This document shows, piece after piece, positions 42,866 to 52,319 of a stretch of DNA of 64,000 nucleotides (the stretch's first letter is position 1; each line of letters starts with the position of its first letter). Below the pieces are notes generated by a model. It saw only the letters and a list, made by a program, of their open reading frames with translations, ran no database searches and had not been told where the DNA came from. The position numbers and the translations under genes are program-made. The DNA is from Gramella jeungdoensis (lineage in GTDB: Bacteria; Bacteroidota; Bacteroidia; Flavobacteriales; Flavobacteriaceae). The stretch covers positions 248,001 through 312,000 of the forward strand of contig NZ_JAMSCK010000005.1 in NCBI RefSeq assembly GCF_023805255.1. The letters run 5' to 3'.

Positions 42866-43693
42866 TTGAAAAAAGAAAAGAAACCCATCCCCCACTGGAA
42901 ATTTAAACTTCATGAGGTAATCTATGAAGCAGATACTCCTGCGGGTAAGTTTTTTGATATCGCTATACTTATCGTCATTATTATTAGTGTTGCTCTTGTA
43001 ATGATGGAAAGTGTAAGTTCTCTGCTATATGAGTATGCGTGGCAATTCTACATTGCCGAGTGGATTATCACCGCCATTTTTACCATCGAATATATTTTGA
43101 GGATAATCGCCATTAACAAACCTAAACGGTACATCTTTAGCTTTTACGGGATCGTAGATCTTCTATCTACACTCCCCAGCTATATAGGTTTTATATTTGG
43201 AGGAACCAACCTGCTTTTCGCAATAAGAGCCCTAAGACTTCTTAGAATATTCCGGGTTCTGAAGATCACCCGTTATATTGGGGAATCCCGCAGACTAATG
43301 CTGGCTCTGAGAAACAGTAAGGCAAAGATCCTAGTTTTTCTTTTTGCAGTTCTTATAATATGTATCATTGCCGGTACCCTTATGCATCTGGTTGAAGGAA
43401 GAGGCTCCGGCTTCGACAATATTCCACTGAGCATTTACTGGTGTATAGTGACTCTTACCACGGTAGGTTTTGGAGATATCGCACCGATAACTCCTTTAGG
43501 GCGACTTATTGCCTCTATTATAATGATCACCGGTTACGGGATCATTGCAGTACCCACCGGGATCGTAAGTGCAGAATTCAGTAAAGCCACCAAGCCAATC
43601 ACTAATACACAGGTTTGCCCTAATTGCAACGAAGGAAGGCATTTAGACAATGCTGAATACTGCCATAACTGCGGATTCAAACTGAATGAATAA
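42866..43693 (+). CDS. Voltage-gated-type potassium channel with C-terminal zinc ribbon
   Basis: 275 residues, start TTG at 42866. Six helices in the Kv pattern: S4 with regularly spaced arginines (AIRALRLLRIFRVLKITRYIG), then a pore loop with selectivity filter T199-V-G-F-G203-D (TVGFG, a permitted variant of TVGYG), and S6. The last ~25 residues hold CPNC ... CHNC, a four-cysteine zinc-ribbon that is not part of the core channel. It conducts K+ through the inner membrane. The gene overlaps miaA by 8 bp, so the two are cotranscribed. Confidence 0.9.
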   Translation: MKKEKKPIPHWKFKLHEVIYEADTPAGKFFDIAILIVIIISVALVMMESVSSLLYEYAWQFYIAEWIITAIFTIEYILRIIAINKPKRYIFSFYGIVDLLSTLPSYIGFIFGGTNLLFAIRALRLLRIFRVLKITRYIGESRRLMLALRNSKAKILVFLFAVLIICIIAGTLMHLVEGRGSGFDNIPLSIYWCIVTLTTVGFGDIAPITPLGRLIASIIMITGYGIIAVPTGIVSAEFSKATKPITNTQVCPNCNEGRHLDNAEYCHNCGFKLNE

Positions 43694-44594
43694 TTTCCTT
43701 ATCAACATAATTGGCCCTACCGCAATCGGGAAAACCTCTCTGGCAATTGCAGTGGCAAATCATTTTGATACCGAGATAATTTCAGCCGATTCCAGGCAGT
43801 TCTTTAAGGAGATGAAGATCGGTACCGCTGTGCCCGAGGCTGACGAACTGGAGGCTGCTCCCCATCATTTTATTCAGCATATTTCCATAGAAGATAAATA
43901 TTCGGTGGGCGATTTTGAAAGAGAGGCCATCGATAAGCTGAAAGAACTATTCACTAAGCACAAGGCTGCTGTGATGGTAGGCGGGAGCGGACTTTATATT
44001 AAAGCCGTCACCGAAGGTCTGGATGACTTTCCCGAAGTAGATCCCGAAATAAGAGAGAACCTCAACAAACATCTCGAGGAAGACGGGATAGACTGGTTGC
44101 AACAGAAACTTTTCATCCTGGATCCTGAACACTATAAGAATATTGATGTACAAAATCCTCACCGCCTGATAAGAGCACTGGAAATATGTATTGGGACCGG
44201 AAAAAACTATTCTTCATTTCTCCATAAGGAAAAGCCTGACCGCGATTTCAAAACGATAAGCATAGGCCTTACTACAGAGAGAGAGTTGATCTACGACAGG
44301 ATCAATAAAAGGGTGGATATGATGATAGAGAACGGGCTCGTAGAAGAAGCTAAGAGACTTTATCCTAAAAGTGAGCTAAATGCTCTGAACACTGTAGGCT
44401 ATAAAGAGCTTTTTCGATATTTTGAGGGAGAAATTGATCTGGAAACGGCTATCTCAGAAATTAAAAAGAATACACGGCGCTTTGCCAAAAGACAGCTTAC
44501 CTGGTTTAGAAAGGATCCGGATATAAAATGGTTCGAGTATGATGAAGACCGGGAAAAGATCTTTACTTACCTGGAAAACGAGATGAGTTCCTAA
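43686..44594 (+). CDS. miaA: tRNA dimethylallyltransferase
   Basis: 302 residues. It transfers the dimethylallyl group of DMAPP to the N6 of A37 in tRNAs that read UNN codons. P-loop GPTAIGKTS at the N terminus, ADSRQFFKEMKIGT, GGSGLYIKAV, PHRLIRALEI and the C-terminal TRRFAKRQLTWFRKD are the family signatures. The ATG at 43686 lies inside the 3' end of the channel gene. It ends 6 bp from the stop of the large convergent surface protein gene, with no clear terminator between. Confidence 0.96.
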   Translation: MNNFLINIIGPTAIGKTSLAIAVANHFDTEIISADSRQFFKEMKIGTAVPEADELEAAPHHFIQHISIEDKYSVGDFEREAIDKLKELFTKHKAAVMVGGSGLYIKAVTEGLDDFPEVDPEIRENLNKHLEEDGIDWLQQKLFILDPEHYKNIDVQNPHRLIRALEICIGTGKNYSSFLHKEKPDRDFKTISIGLTTERELIYDRINKRVDMMIENGLVEEAKRLYPKSELNALNTVGYKELFRYFEGEIDLETAISEIKKNTRRFAKRQLTWFRKDPDIKWFEYDEDREKIFTYLENEMSS

Positions 44595-44600
44595 GTAGGA

Positions 44601-47600
44601 CTAATCCCTCTTAAAGATCATCCTCTTAACATAGACACCTTCATTGGTCTCCAGCTTTAAAACATATACTGCTTCCTGTAATGGTCCCAGATCCATTGCA
44701 TATTCAGAATCGGTGCTCTCAAAATTCTTCGCCATTATAAACCTACCCCTTTTATCAAAAATCTCGACACGTTGTATGCTGACATCTCCCGGAGTTGCAA
44801 TCTTAAAACTACCGGAATTTGGATTGGGATAGATGAATATGTATTCAGAACCCGGTAATGGATCGGAGCAGATCTCCTGTTCGGCGAAGACCCGTACTAT
44901 AGTTGAAGCGGTTGCGGTATTTCCGCTTTCATCCTCGGCGGTTACCTGGATGATATTCTCTCCCAGATCCTTACAGCTAAAGATCATCTTGCTCAGTGTA
45001 TAGATCACATCACCATCACATTCATCATAAGACCCATTATTGATATCCTCAAAACTGATTGTCGCAACCCCCTGCAGGTTAAGATCTATACTTATATCCC
45101 TGAGCTGCAGAACCGGCGGAGTATCGTCTACTACCATAACCGGGATCTCACAGCTTCCTTCCAACCTTCCGGTATAAGTAAGCGTCACTGTATTTTCGCC
45201 AATATCATTACAGTCAAATAAAAGCTGATCGGCACTTAATTCAATACCTTCCGCATTTCCATGATAAAGCAGCCCTATATCCAGACTAGCTTCTCCTTCT
45301 GGTCCAAGTCCCAGAACAACCTGAGAGGTACAGCCGAACTCCCCGCTGCTATCCACCACATTGATAGAAACAAAAATAGTATTCGAATCGTACTCACCGT
45401 CATTAGCCACATAAGTGAAGTAGTCCTGCCCAACAAAACCTGTATCTGGTGTATAAGTGAATGAACCATCAGCATTTAGCTGAAGCGTTCCATTTTCAAC
45501 ATCGGTATCCAGGATCGCGGTAAGCTCGTCATTTTCAGGATCGGTATCGTTTACCAGGACCCCATTGGAAGCCGAAACGCTAAGCATTGTATTCATCTCG
45601 GTGGTATATTCCTCATCATAGGCCACCGGTGGCTGGTTAACATCAATGTTAGAGACGGTCACCTGGACGGTGGTCTCACAGCTTGAAACATTTCCAGACA
45701 GATCGGTAACCGTAAGCATCACGGTATTGGCTCCTTCATCGGCTGAAGTAAATTCTGTTTTATCCAGACTCAGGCTTATATCCCCACAATTATCTGATGA
45801 TCCGTTATCTATTCGTAAGGGATCAAGATTCACTGTATCTCCCTCATTCAGAATGATCTCATAATCACTTACGCATAATGCCTCTGGCGCGATCGTATCT
45901 TCCAGGGTCACAAGAAAACTGCATTCATCAGATTCGCCATTCTGTTCTACCCTCAGGAATACCTCAAATTCTGAACCCGTCACAACAGTACCCGGAGCAG
46001 GCTCCTGACTAACTTCTGCCCCGCCTCCATTTGTCACCTGGGCCTCCCCTGTATAATCCGGGACCTCAAAAGAACAGCCGTCGTCCAGAGATTCAGTCTT
46101 ATCTGAAGGGCAGGCAATAGACAATGATCCCTCGGTTATCAGATTAAGCTGAAAACCACAAGTATTCATATTCCCCGCCTGATCTGTCACCGTAAATGAT
46201 ACCTCGGTATCTTCGGTGATTTCCGTCCGTGGCGCAGGATCCTGAACCACCTGATAATTCTCGCAATTATCACTTACCTGCAGCTGAGACCTGTAATCGG
46301 GTAAGGTATAGGTTTCACCTTCGTTAACCGTGACAGTCTGATCAGAAATACAAGTTATCGCAGGCTCAATTTCATCTTTTAAAAGCAGGTAGATATCGCA
46401 ACTTTCGGTTTGGCCTTCATAGCTTGCCGTGATAGTGATAAAGGGATCGGCATTTGTGATGGTCGTACTGCCGGGTGGCATGGACTGCTCGATGGTTGCT
46501 CCTTCTGGTGAGACCTCAACGATCTCTGAAAAATCGGGAACAAAATACTGGCAATTCTCATCGGCAAATACTTCGTAGTCCCCGGGGCAATTAAGAGATA
46601 AGGTAGCACTTACATTAATTGTAACTGTTGCAACATTTGAACTTAATTCTCCATCGGTTGCCAGATAAGTAAAGGAATCTTCACCACTAAAACCGGTATC
46701 TGGAGTATACGTAAACGAGCCATCCCCATCTAAGTTTAGGCTACCGTTTGAGACATCGGTTTGTAACTGAGCGGTAAGAGCATCTCCGTCTGGATCAGTG
46801 TCATTTGATAACACCCCGTTAGCAGCACTGACCGTCAACGTGGTTTCAAAACCTGTTGCATAAGAATCTGCCACGGCGGTTGGAGCCTGGTTTGGTTCTG
46901 GGTTTACAGTAATGGTGACAGTTACTTCGTTGGAATTTAACTCTCCGTCATTCACTATATAAGTGAAAGCGTCATCACCACTAAAACCGGCATTAGGAGT
47001 ATACGTAAATGAGCCATCCCCATCTAAGTTTAGGCTACCGTTTGAGACATCGGTTTGTAACTGGGCGGTAAGCGCATCTCCGTCTGGATCAGTGTCATTT
47101 GATAACACCCCGTTAGCAGCACTGACCGTCAGCGTGGTTTCAAAACCTGTTGCATAAGAATCTGCCACGGCGGTTGGAGCCTGGTTTGGTTCTGGGTTTA
47201 CAGTAATGGTGACAGTTACTTCGTTGGAATCTAACTCTCCGTCATTCGCAATATAAGTGAAGGTGTCCTCACCGCTAAAACCTGTATCCGGTGTATACGT
47301 AAACGATCCATCCTCATTTAAATTTAGGGTTCCGTTGGAGACATCCGTTTGTAACTGGGCGATAAGAGCATCTCCGTCTGGATCAGTGTCATTTGATAAC
47401 ACCCCGTTTGCAGCACTGACCGTCAAGGTGGTCTCAAAATCTGTCGAATAGGAATCTGCTGTAGCGGTTGGAGCCTGGTTTGGTTCTGGGTTTACAGTAA
47501 TGGTGACAGTGACTTCGTTGGAATCTAACTCTCCGTCATTCGCAATATAAATGAAGGTATCCTCCCCACTAAAACCGGTATTAGGAGTATACGTAAATGA

Positions 47601-49148
47601 GCCATCCCCATCTAAGTTTAGGCTACCGTTTGAGACATCAGTTTGTAACTGGGCAGTAAGCGCATCTCCGTCTGGATCAGTGTCATTTGATAACACCCCA
47701 TTTGCAGCACTGACCGTCAAGGTGGTCTCAAAATCTGTCGAATAGGAATCTGCTGTAGCGATTGGAGCCTGATTCGAAACTTCTTCTCCCGTAACAGTTA
47801 CCTGTACAGTACAGGTATCCTGATTTCCCGCATTATCTGTCACTGTCATAGTCACAGTATTTTCACCTACATCAGCATCTGTAAAACTGGATTGAGAAAG
47901 GGTGATATCTGCTATCCCACAGTTATCGGTCGAACCATTATTTATATCATCTACGCTGATTGATGCTGAACCATCCACTAATTGTAATTCAAAATCTCCA
48001 ACACATTGGGCAATAGGAGATACAATGTCATTACTGGGAGACCTTTCATAAATCTCAAGGTTGAAATTAATCGCAAGACCATCTAATTCTCCATCATTCA
48101 GATACATTTTATCACAATCATCCAAAGCAATATCTACTGGAAACTGAATATCATCAGGCTTTGAATTAACCGGAGCATCATTAATAGTTTTAACCCAATT
48201 CAAACTTGAATTATAAACCTGTATTTTAAAATCCCCAGCCGCAATACCAGCACTAATTTCATTATACAATCCCAAAATTTCAAAAAAGCCTAGATTTCCA
48301 TTTACCAACTCAAAAACCTGATTCAGCTCTATTCGATCAGCATAATCAACCACATAAACAAAATCGAAATTATCTATAAAAATACTTCCTGTAGAGCCTA
48401 TGTTATCCAGCGTTTTGACATATTCCAATTGCTTATTAAAAACCAAGGTTTCACCATTATTTTCAGCATGGCCAATAAAAATATAATCATCGTTTGCCGC
48501 TACGCGATAAGGATTGTTTAAAGGATGACTACCTGTCCCCTGCCAACTTCTAAAATTACCATCGGCATAATATATTTTAAGGAAATATCTTTCAGTTACT
48601 GCAGCGTTATCTCCTCTATATGCATCTACAATGTATAGATTATCATTGCGATCAAATTCAAGTCCTGTAGGTTGCCAGAACTCATCTCTTCCATCTCCCC
48701 CAGTTCCTACTCCAATAGCTCCTAGAGAAGCTCCTGAAGTGTCAAATTTCTTTATTAGTTTGGAGCCACTGTCCGCTATATAAATGACATCATTACTGTC
48801 TAATGCAAGATCTAAAGGGGCATTCAACTGACCGGGATCACCTAATTGATCATTTATTATTTTTTCATAACTCCCAGTTTCATAATTGTATTTAAATACT
48901 CCTTTTCCAAATGTTAGAATATAGACATTGCCCTCCGAATCAGTATCCACTGCCAGCACCATTCCGGAAGTGTCATCAGCATCCGCTCCATCTATAAATC
49001 TAGAATCAAGATGAGTGAATGAAGGAATTTCAGTCGATGGATCCTGCCCAAAACCCTCTATAAAAAAAACAAAAAAAAGTAAAAAGAAAGTGCAAGCCTT
49101 CCCTAGCGGAAAGCCCTTAGAATAACATATATCGGCTGCACTTATCAA
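44601..49148 (-). CDS. Large T9SS-secreted repeat protein: beta-propeller, Ig/cadherin-like repeats, HYR domains
   Basis: 1,515 residues. A hydrophobic signal segment (about 18-33) is followed by an NHL-like beta-propeller (60-380; repeats such as LDLALDSNDVIYIADSG). Next come a Cys-containing HYR-like domain (about 390-460), four nearly identical 98-residue cadherin/VCBS-like repeats (about 462-853), more HYR-type domains with paired Cys, a fifth diverged repeat (about 1170-1266), and a C-terminal T9SS type A sorting domain (about 1439-1515; YPNPNSGSF ... VYVKRMIFKRD). It should be exported by T9SS and attached to the cell surface, perhaps for adhesion or polymer binding. The start is uncertain: the frame opens with TTG at 49148 and has no upstream ATG. 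Confidence 0.9.
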   Translation of the reverse strand: MISAADICYSKGFPLGKACTFFLLFFVFFIEGFGQDPSTEIPSFTHLDSRFIDGADADDTSGMVLAVDTDSEGNVYILTFGKGVFKYNYETGSYEKIINDQLGDPGQLNAPLDLALDSNDVIYIADSGSKLIKKFDTSGASLGAIGVGTGGDGRDEFWQPTGLEFDRNDNLYIVDAYRGDNAAVTERYFLKIYYADGNFRSWQGTGSHPLNNPYRVAANDDYIFIGHAENNGETLVFNKQLEYVKTLDNIGSTGSIFIDNFDFVYVVDYADRIELNQVFELVNGNLGFFEILGLYNEISAGIAAGDFKIQVYNSSLNWVKTINDAPVNSKPDDIQFPVDIALDDCDKMYLNDGELDGLAINFNLEIYERSPSNDIVSPIAQCVGDFELQLVDGSASISVDDINNGSTDNCGIADITLSQSSFTDADVGENTVTMTVTDNAGNQDTCTVQVTVTGEEVSNQAPIATADSYSTDFETTLTVSAANGVLSNDTDPDGDALTAQLQTDVSNGSLNLDGDGSFTYTPNTGFSGEDTFIYIANDGELDSNEVTVTITVNPEPNQAPTATADSYSTDFETTLTVSAANGVLSNDTDPDGDALIAQLQTDVSNGTLNLNEDGSFTYTPDTGFSGEDTFTYIANDGELDSNEVTVTITVNPEPNQAPTAVADSYATGFETTLTVSAANGVLSNDTDPDGDALTAQLQTDVSNGSLNLDGDGSFTYTPNAGFSGDDAFTYIVNDGELNSNEVTVTITVNPEPNQAPTAVADSYATGFETTLTVSAANGVLSNDTDPDGDALTAQLQTDVSNGSLNLDGDGSFTYTPDTGFSGEDSFTYLATDGELSSNVATVTINVSATLSLNCPGDYEVFADENCQYFVPDFSEIVEVSPEGATIEQSMPPGSTTITNADPFITITASYEGQTESCDIYLLLKDEIEPAITCISDQTVTVNEGETYTLPDYRSQLQVSDNCENYQVVQDPAPRTEITEDTEVSFTVTDQAGNMNTCGFQLNLITEGSLSIACPSDKTESLDDGCSFEVPDYTGEAQVTNGGGAEVSQEPAPGTVVTGSEFEVFLRVEQNGESDECSFLVTLEDTIAPEALCVSDYEIILNEGDTVNLDPLRIDNGSSDNCGDISLSLDKTEFTSADEGANTVMLTVTDLSGNVSSCETTVQVTVSNIDVNQPPVAYDEEYTTEMNTMLSVSASNGVLVNDTDPENDELTAILDTDVENGTLQLNADGSFTYTPDTGFVGQDYFTYVANDGEYDSNTIFVSINVVDSSGEFGCTSQVVLGLGPEGEASLDIGLLYHGNAEGIELSADQLLFDCNDIGENTVTLTYTGRLEGSCEIPVMVVDDTPPVLQLRDISIDLNLQGVATISFEDINNGSYDECDGDVIYTLSKMIFSCKDLGENIIQVTAEDESGNTATASTIVRVFAEQEICSDPLPGSEYIFIYPNPNSGSFKIATPGDVSIQRVEIFDKRGRFIMAKNFESTDSEYAMDLGPLQEAVYVLKLETNEGVYVKRMIFKRD
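46600..47770 (-). repeat. Four tandem 294-bp repeats within the T9SS protein gene
   Basis: Markers such as GAGCCTGGTTTGGTTCTGGG recur at 46883, 47177, 47471 and (diverged) 47765, an exact 294-bp period. Each unit codes a 98-residue domain ending DGELxSNxVTVTI. Units 1, 2 and 4 share the middle; 3 differs there. Confidence 0.9.
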
Positions 49149-49298
49149 GTCTGGGCTTATTTGGTGAACGCCATAAAGATAAGTATTGTAGGAAAACCGT
49201 TCTTAAAATTATGCTAAGATTAGAATATTTGGTCTTTAACAGACCGGAAAGAAAAATTACCGGGATTTTCACCTGTTGAAAAACATATAGCGAAAGTC

Positions 49299-49332
49299 AT
49301 ACTGCATCATGTTCTGTCCCATGATGCAGTAT
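49299..49332 (-). terminator. Hairpin after the response regulator gene
   Basis: ATACTGCATCATG and CATGATGCAGTAT form a perfect 13-bp stem with an 8-nt loop, 25 bp beyond the stop of the OmpR-type regulator. The T run is weak, so it may be only an RNA end structure. Confidence 0.55.
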
Positions 49333-49356
49333 TTCTCCCGGAAACTGAAAAAAACC

Positions 49357-50079
49357 TTAAGCTTCGGTCTCTTCCTTGTTCTTTACAACAAGTCTGAAAC
49401 CTTCTCCGTGGATATTCAGTATCTCCACATTCTCATCTTTTTTCAGATATTTTCTAAGCTTGGCAATGTATACATCCATACTTCTGGAGGTGAAATAGTT
49501 ATCATCTCTCCAGATCTTGGTAAGTGCAAGCTCCCTTGGCATAAGATCGTTCTCGTGCAATGCCAGTAATCTTAATAGTTCGTTCTCTTTTGGAGAAAGT
49601 TTTTGTGGTTCCTCATCCTTGAAGGTAAGGAATCTCAGTTTTGAGTTCAGGTGGAAATCACCAATCTCGAATTCAAATTGCTTGCTATCGGCAACACTAT
49701 CGGTCGCTTTGCGCTGCATGATAGCCTTTATCTTCATAAGAAGCACCTCGCTGTCAAAAGGCTTGTTAAGGTAATCGTCTGCCCCAACCTTATAGCCTTT
49801 CAATACATCTTCTTTCATCGCCTTGGCGGTAAGGAAGATAATAGGTATTTCTTCATTCTTGTCTCTAATTTCCTTTGCAAGGGTAAAGCCGTCCTTGTAC
49901 GGCATCATCACGTCCAGGATGCAAAGATCAAAATCGTCCTTTTTGAATTTTTCAAATCCTTCCATTCCATTTTTGGCGTGGGTAACCTCGTAATCGTTCA
50001 TCGCGAGGTAATCTTTAAGAACCGTTCCGAAGTTTGGATCGTCCTCTACTAACAGAATTTTTTTGTTTTCAGTTTCCAT
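49357..50079 (-). CDS. OmpR-family response regulator
   Basis: 240 residues. Receiver domain with DD near residue 13 and phosphoacceptor Asp56 (LDVMMP), followed by a winged-helix DNA-binding domain (about 135-235; SPKENELLRLLALHEN, SRSMDVYIAKLRKYL). It follows its kinase by 4 bp and is the partner of the histidine kinase at 50084. The pair resembles the RprX/RprY-type system of Bacteroidota; regulon not known. Confidence 0.94.
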   Translation of the reverse strand: METENKKILLVEDDPNFGTVLKDYLAMNDYEVTHAKNGMEGFEKFKKDDFDLCILDVMMPYKDGFTLAKEIRDKNEEIPIIFLTAKAMKEDVLKGYKVGADDYLNKPFDSEVLLMKIKAIMQRKATDSVADSKQFEFEIGDFHLNSKLRFLTFKDEEPQKLSPKENELLRLLALHENDLMPRELALTKIWRDDNYFTSRSMDVYIAKLRKYLKKDENVEILNIHGEGFRLVVKNKEETEA

Positions 50080-50083
50080 GTAT

Positions 50084-51661
50084 TTAAGATATTAGTGGTA
50101 GTTTAATAATAAAGGTACTTCCTTTTCCTTTCTCGCTGTTCACGGTGATGGTTCCATGATGATCTTCCACGATCTGCCTTGCATAGGCAAGACCAAGGCC
50201 GTGGCCTTTAACATTATGGATATCGCCAGTGTGTTCGCGATAGAATTTTTCAAATATTTTTTTCTGAACCAGTTTGGTCATTCCAACACCCTGGTCCCTG
50301 ATCTCACAGTAAATATAATTCTTAACGTTCGCCGTATAAATATCTATCCTGGGAGCATCTTCAGAATATTTAATGGCATTATCAAGGATATTCACGATCA
50401 CATTGGTGAAATGATCCTGATTAGCGAGGATCGAAGAGCGCAAAGCTCCAAAATGCGTCTGAATATATCCACCACGATCGTCAACTATAAGTTCAACATG
50501 ATTTACAGCATCAAGAATTATATCGTGTAACTGGTATCTTTCCTTTTTAAGGTCAAGTTCGTTTTTTTCCAGTTTAGAGATACGCAGCACGTTCTCTACC
50601 TGTGCGTGCATTCTCCTGTTCTCATCCTTGATCATTTGCAAATACCTTGACACCTTAGACTGATCGTCCGCGATCTTCGGATTCTTGATCGCGTCTAAAG
50701 CAAGATTGATAGTTGCAATAGGAGTCTTGAACTCGTGGGTCATATTATTAATAAAGTCTGTCTTAATCTGTGATATCTGTCTTTGTTTGATCAATTGTGA
50801 AAGGGCACTTGAATACGCGATCACGATGATCAAAGTAAATATGATAGAGAGGCAGGCCATCAGGATCACTGAAGACAATACCGCTTCTTTCTTATTAGTA
50901 AAGTTAACCAATAATTGGTAACCACTGCTCCCTACACTATCCATAAATAAGGGTACGGCATAGGTTGCAGGGTGATTAAGGCTAAAATTATCTGAATGCA
51001 GATTGGTCGCTATGGAATTATTGTAAACCCCGTATTCGAAATCGGTCTTCAGATCTCTTTCTACCAGTTGCTCTTCCAGTAACTCTTCAATGGTCTCTTC
51101 AGATACACGCTTATGCACGGGTAATCTGTTCACAAGTTCAGAAATGGCAGAACGCAGAATATCCTTTTCCACCTCTTCCATCCTGGAAATACGTTCTATA
51201 TGCTCAATTCGCTGCCTTGCACTTAAATTTTCCCCGTCCAGCTGATTATTGTTAACAATATCGGTCACCCTTTTATTTATCATTTTAGTGAACTGAATAC
51301 TGTCCTGAGCAAATTGTAAAAACCCCGAGGTTACCTTATAATCTTCCTCGAGTATGGTCTCAGAATTAAAATAGGTCTCATTTCTATTCTCGTCCCGCCG
51401 GGAATAAAAATATTCGGTTAAGGTTCTGTCACTAAGTTTGCTGTTAGAACTGTCAGGATTCTTGAACTGAAAATAATATTTCTCAAACTCCCTGTTCTGG
51501 ATCTCTTCCGACACATTTAATAAAACCTGTTTCGCATCATAAGAGAACTGCTGCTCCCGGTCATCTATAGTGCTTTTAATCCAATATCCCTGAACGAAAA
51601 TAATACCGATTAGGGACAAACTCATCAGGGCAACGAGAAGGACAAAAAGCTTCTTATTCAT
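50084..51661 (-). CDS. Sensor histidine kinase (RprX-like)
   Basis: 525 residues. Two transmembrane helices (about 5-25 and 270-295) flank a large, charged periplasmic domain of about 240 residues. The kinase part has His309 in NNMTHEFKTP as phosphoacceptor, an N-box (NVIVNILDNAIKYS) and G-boxes (DQGVGM, GHGLGLAYA). It acts on the OmpR-type regulator encoded 4 bp downstream. A -7 element (TACTTTTG) ends 5 bp before its ATG, so the message may be nearly leaderless. Confidence 0.94.
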   Translation of the reverse strand: MNKKLFVLLVALMSLSLIGIIFVQGYWIKSTIDDREQQFSYDAKQVLLNVSEEIQNREFEKYYFQFKNPDSSNSKLSDRTLTEYFYSRRDENRNETYFNSETILEEDYKVTSGFLQFAQDSIQFTKMINKRVTDIVNNNQLDGENLSARQRIEHIERISRMEEVEKDILRSAISELVNRLPVHKRVSEETIEELLEEQLVERDLKTDFEYGVYNNSIATNLHSDNFSLNHPATYAVPLFMDSVGSSGYQLLVNFTNKKEAVLSSVILMACLSIIFTLIIVIAYSSALSQLIKQRQISQIKTDFINNMTHEFKTPIATINLALDAIKNPKIADDQSKVSRYLQMIKDENRRMHAQVENVLRISKLEKNELDLKKERYQLHDIILDAVNHVELIVDDRGGYIQTHFGALRSSILANQDHFTNVIVNILDNAIKYSEDAPRIDIYTANVKNYIYCEIRDQGVGMTKLVQKKIFEKFYREHTGDIHNVKGHGLGLAYARQIVEDHHGTITVNSEKGKGSTFIIKLPLIS

Positions 51662-51666
51662 GCGGT

Positions 51667-51674
51667 CAAAAGTA
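51667..51674 (-). promoter_or_regulatory. -7 promoter element of the kinase-regulator operon
   Basis: TACTTTTG on the minus strand matches TAnnTTTG and ends 5 bp before the kinase ATG at 51661, so the transcript would start at or next to the start codon. No clear -33 TTG. Confidence 0.35.
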
Positions 51675-51725
51675 ATATTTTAACATTTAGACATTAAAGT
51701 GTTTAACCAAATGTTAACAGAACTT

Positions 51726-52319
51726 CTAGCAATTTTTGCCTGCTTTTAAGATTTCTTCGTGAATATGTTCAACCTGAAGTCGGGTCTCCTTTAAATCCTC
51801 GTTTTTTATTGTGAAATCGGCGAGTTTAGTCTTTTTTTCATCGCTCCACTGATTGTTCATTCTTTGCTGAATTTCCTCTTTGGAGCTGTTATCCCTTTCC
51901 TGTAGTCGGGCAATTCTTAACTTTTGTGGAGCGGTAACAAGGATATTGAGATCGCATTTTTTAAAGCTTCCTGTTTCGAATAAAATAGCCGCCTCATAGA
52001 TCACATAATCTGCCGATTGTTCCTGGAGCCAGTTCTTAAAATCCTGCTCTACCGCAGGATGTATGATCCTGTTGAGTTTTTCCAGAAGGTCCTTATTATT
52101 AAAAACCTTCGAAGCGATAAATTTACGGTTAGGGCTATTCCCTTCATATGCTTCAGGCCCAAATAAGGAAATAACATTTTCACGGATTTTAGAGGAAGTA
52201 TTAAGCAATCTTTTTCCGGCATCATCGGCAATGTAAACCGGGATTTCAAGATCCCTGAAAAAACCGGCCACGGTAGTTTTTCCACTTCCTATTCCACCTG
52301 TAAGCCCAACTATTTTCAT
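51726..52319 (-). CDS. coaE: Dephospho-CoA kinase
   Basis: 197 residues. It phosphorylates the ribose 3'-OH of dephospho-CoA with ATP, the last step of coenzyme A synthesis. P-loop GLTGGIGSGKT at the N terminus, IYIADDAGKRLL-like lid/CoA region (VYIADDAGKRL), HPAVEQDFKNW and QERDNSSKEEIQQRMNNQ are present. Its start overlaps the stop of the YbbR-like gene (ATGA), so it is translated from the same message. coaBC, earlier in the same pathway, lies at 57871. Confidence 0.95.
   Translation of the reverse strand: MKIVGLTGGIGSGKTTVAGFFRDLEIPVYIADDAGKRLLNTSSKIRENVISLFGPEAYEGNSPNRKFIASKVFNNKDLLEKLNRIIHPAVEQDFKNWLQEQSADYVIYEAAILFETGSFKKCDLNILVTAPQKLRIARLQERDNSSKEEIQQRMNNQWSDEKKTKLADFTIKNEDLKETRLQVEHIHEEILKAGKNC

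Noticed and set aside
46600-47770. CRISPR-like periodicity
   Set aside because: The period is 294 bp, in frame and coding for protein domains; units are not short repeats with unique spacers.
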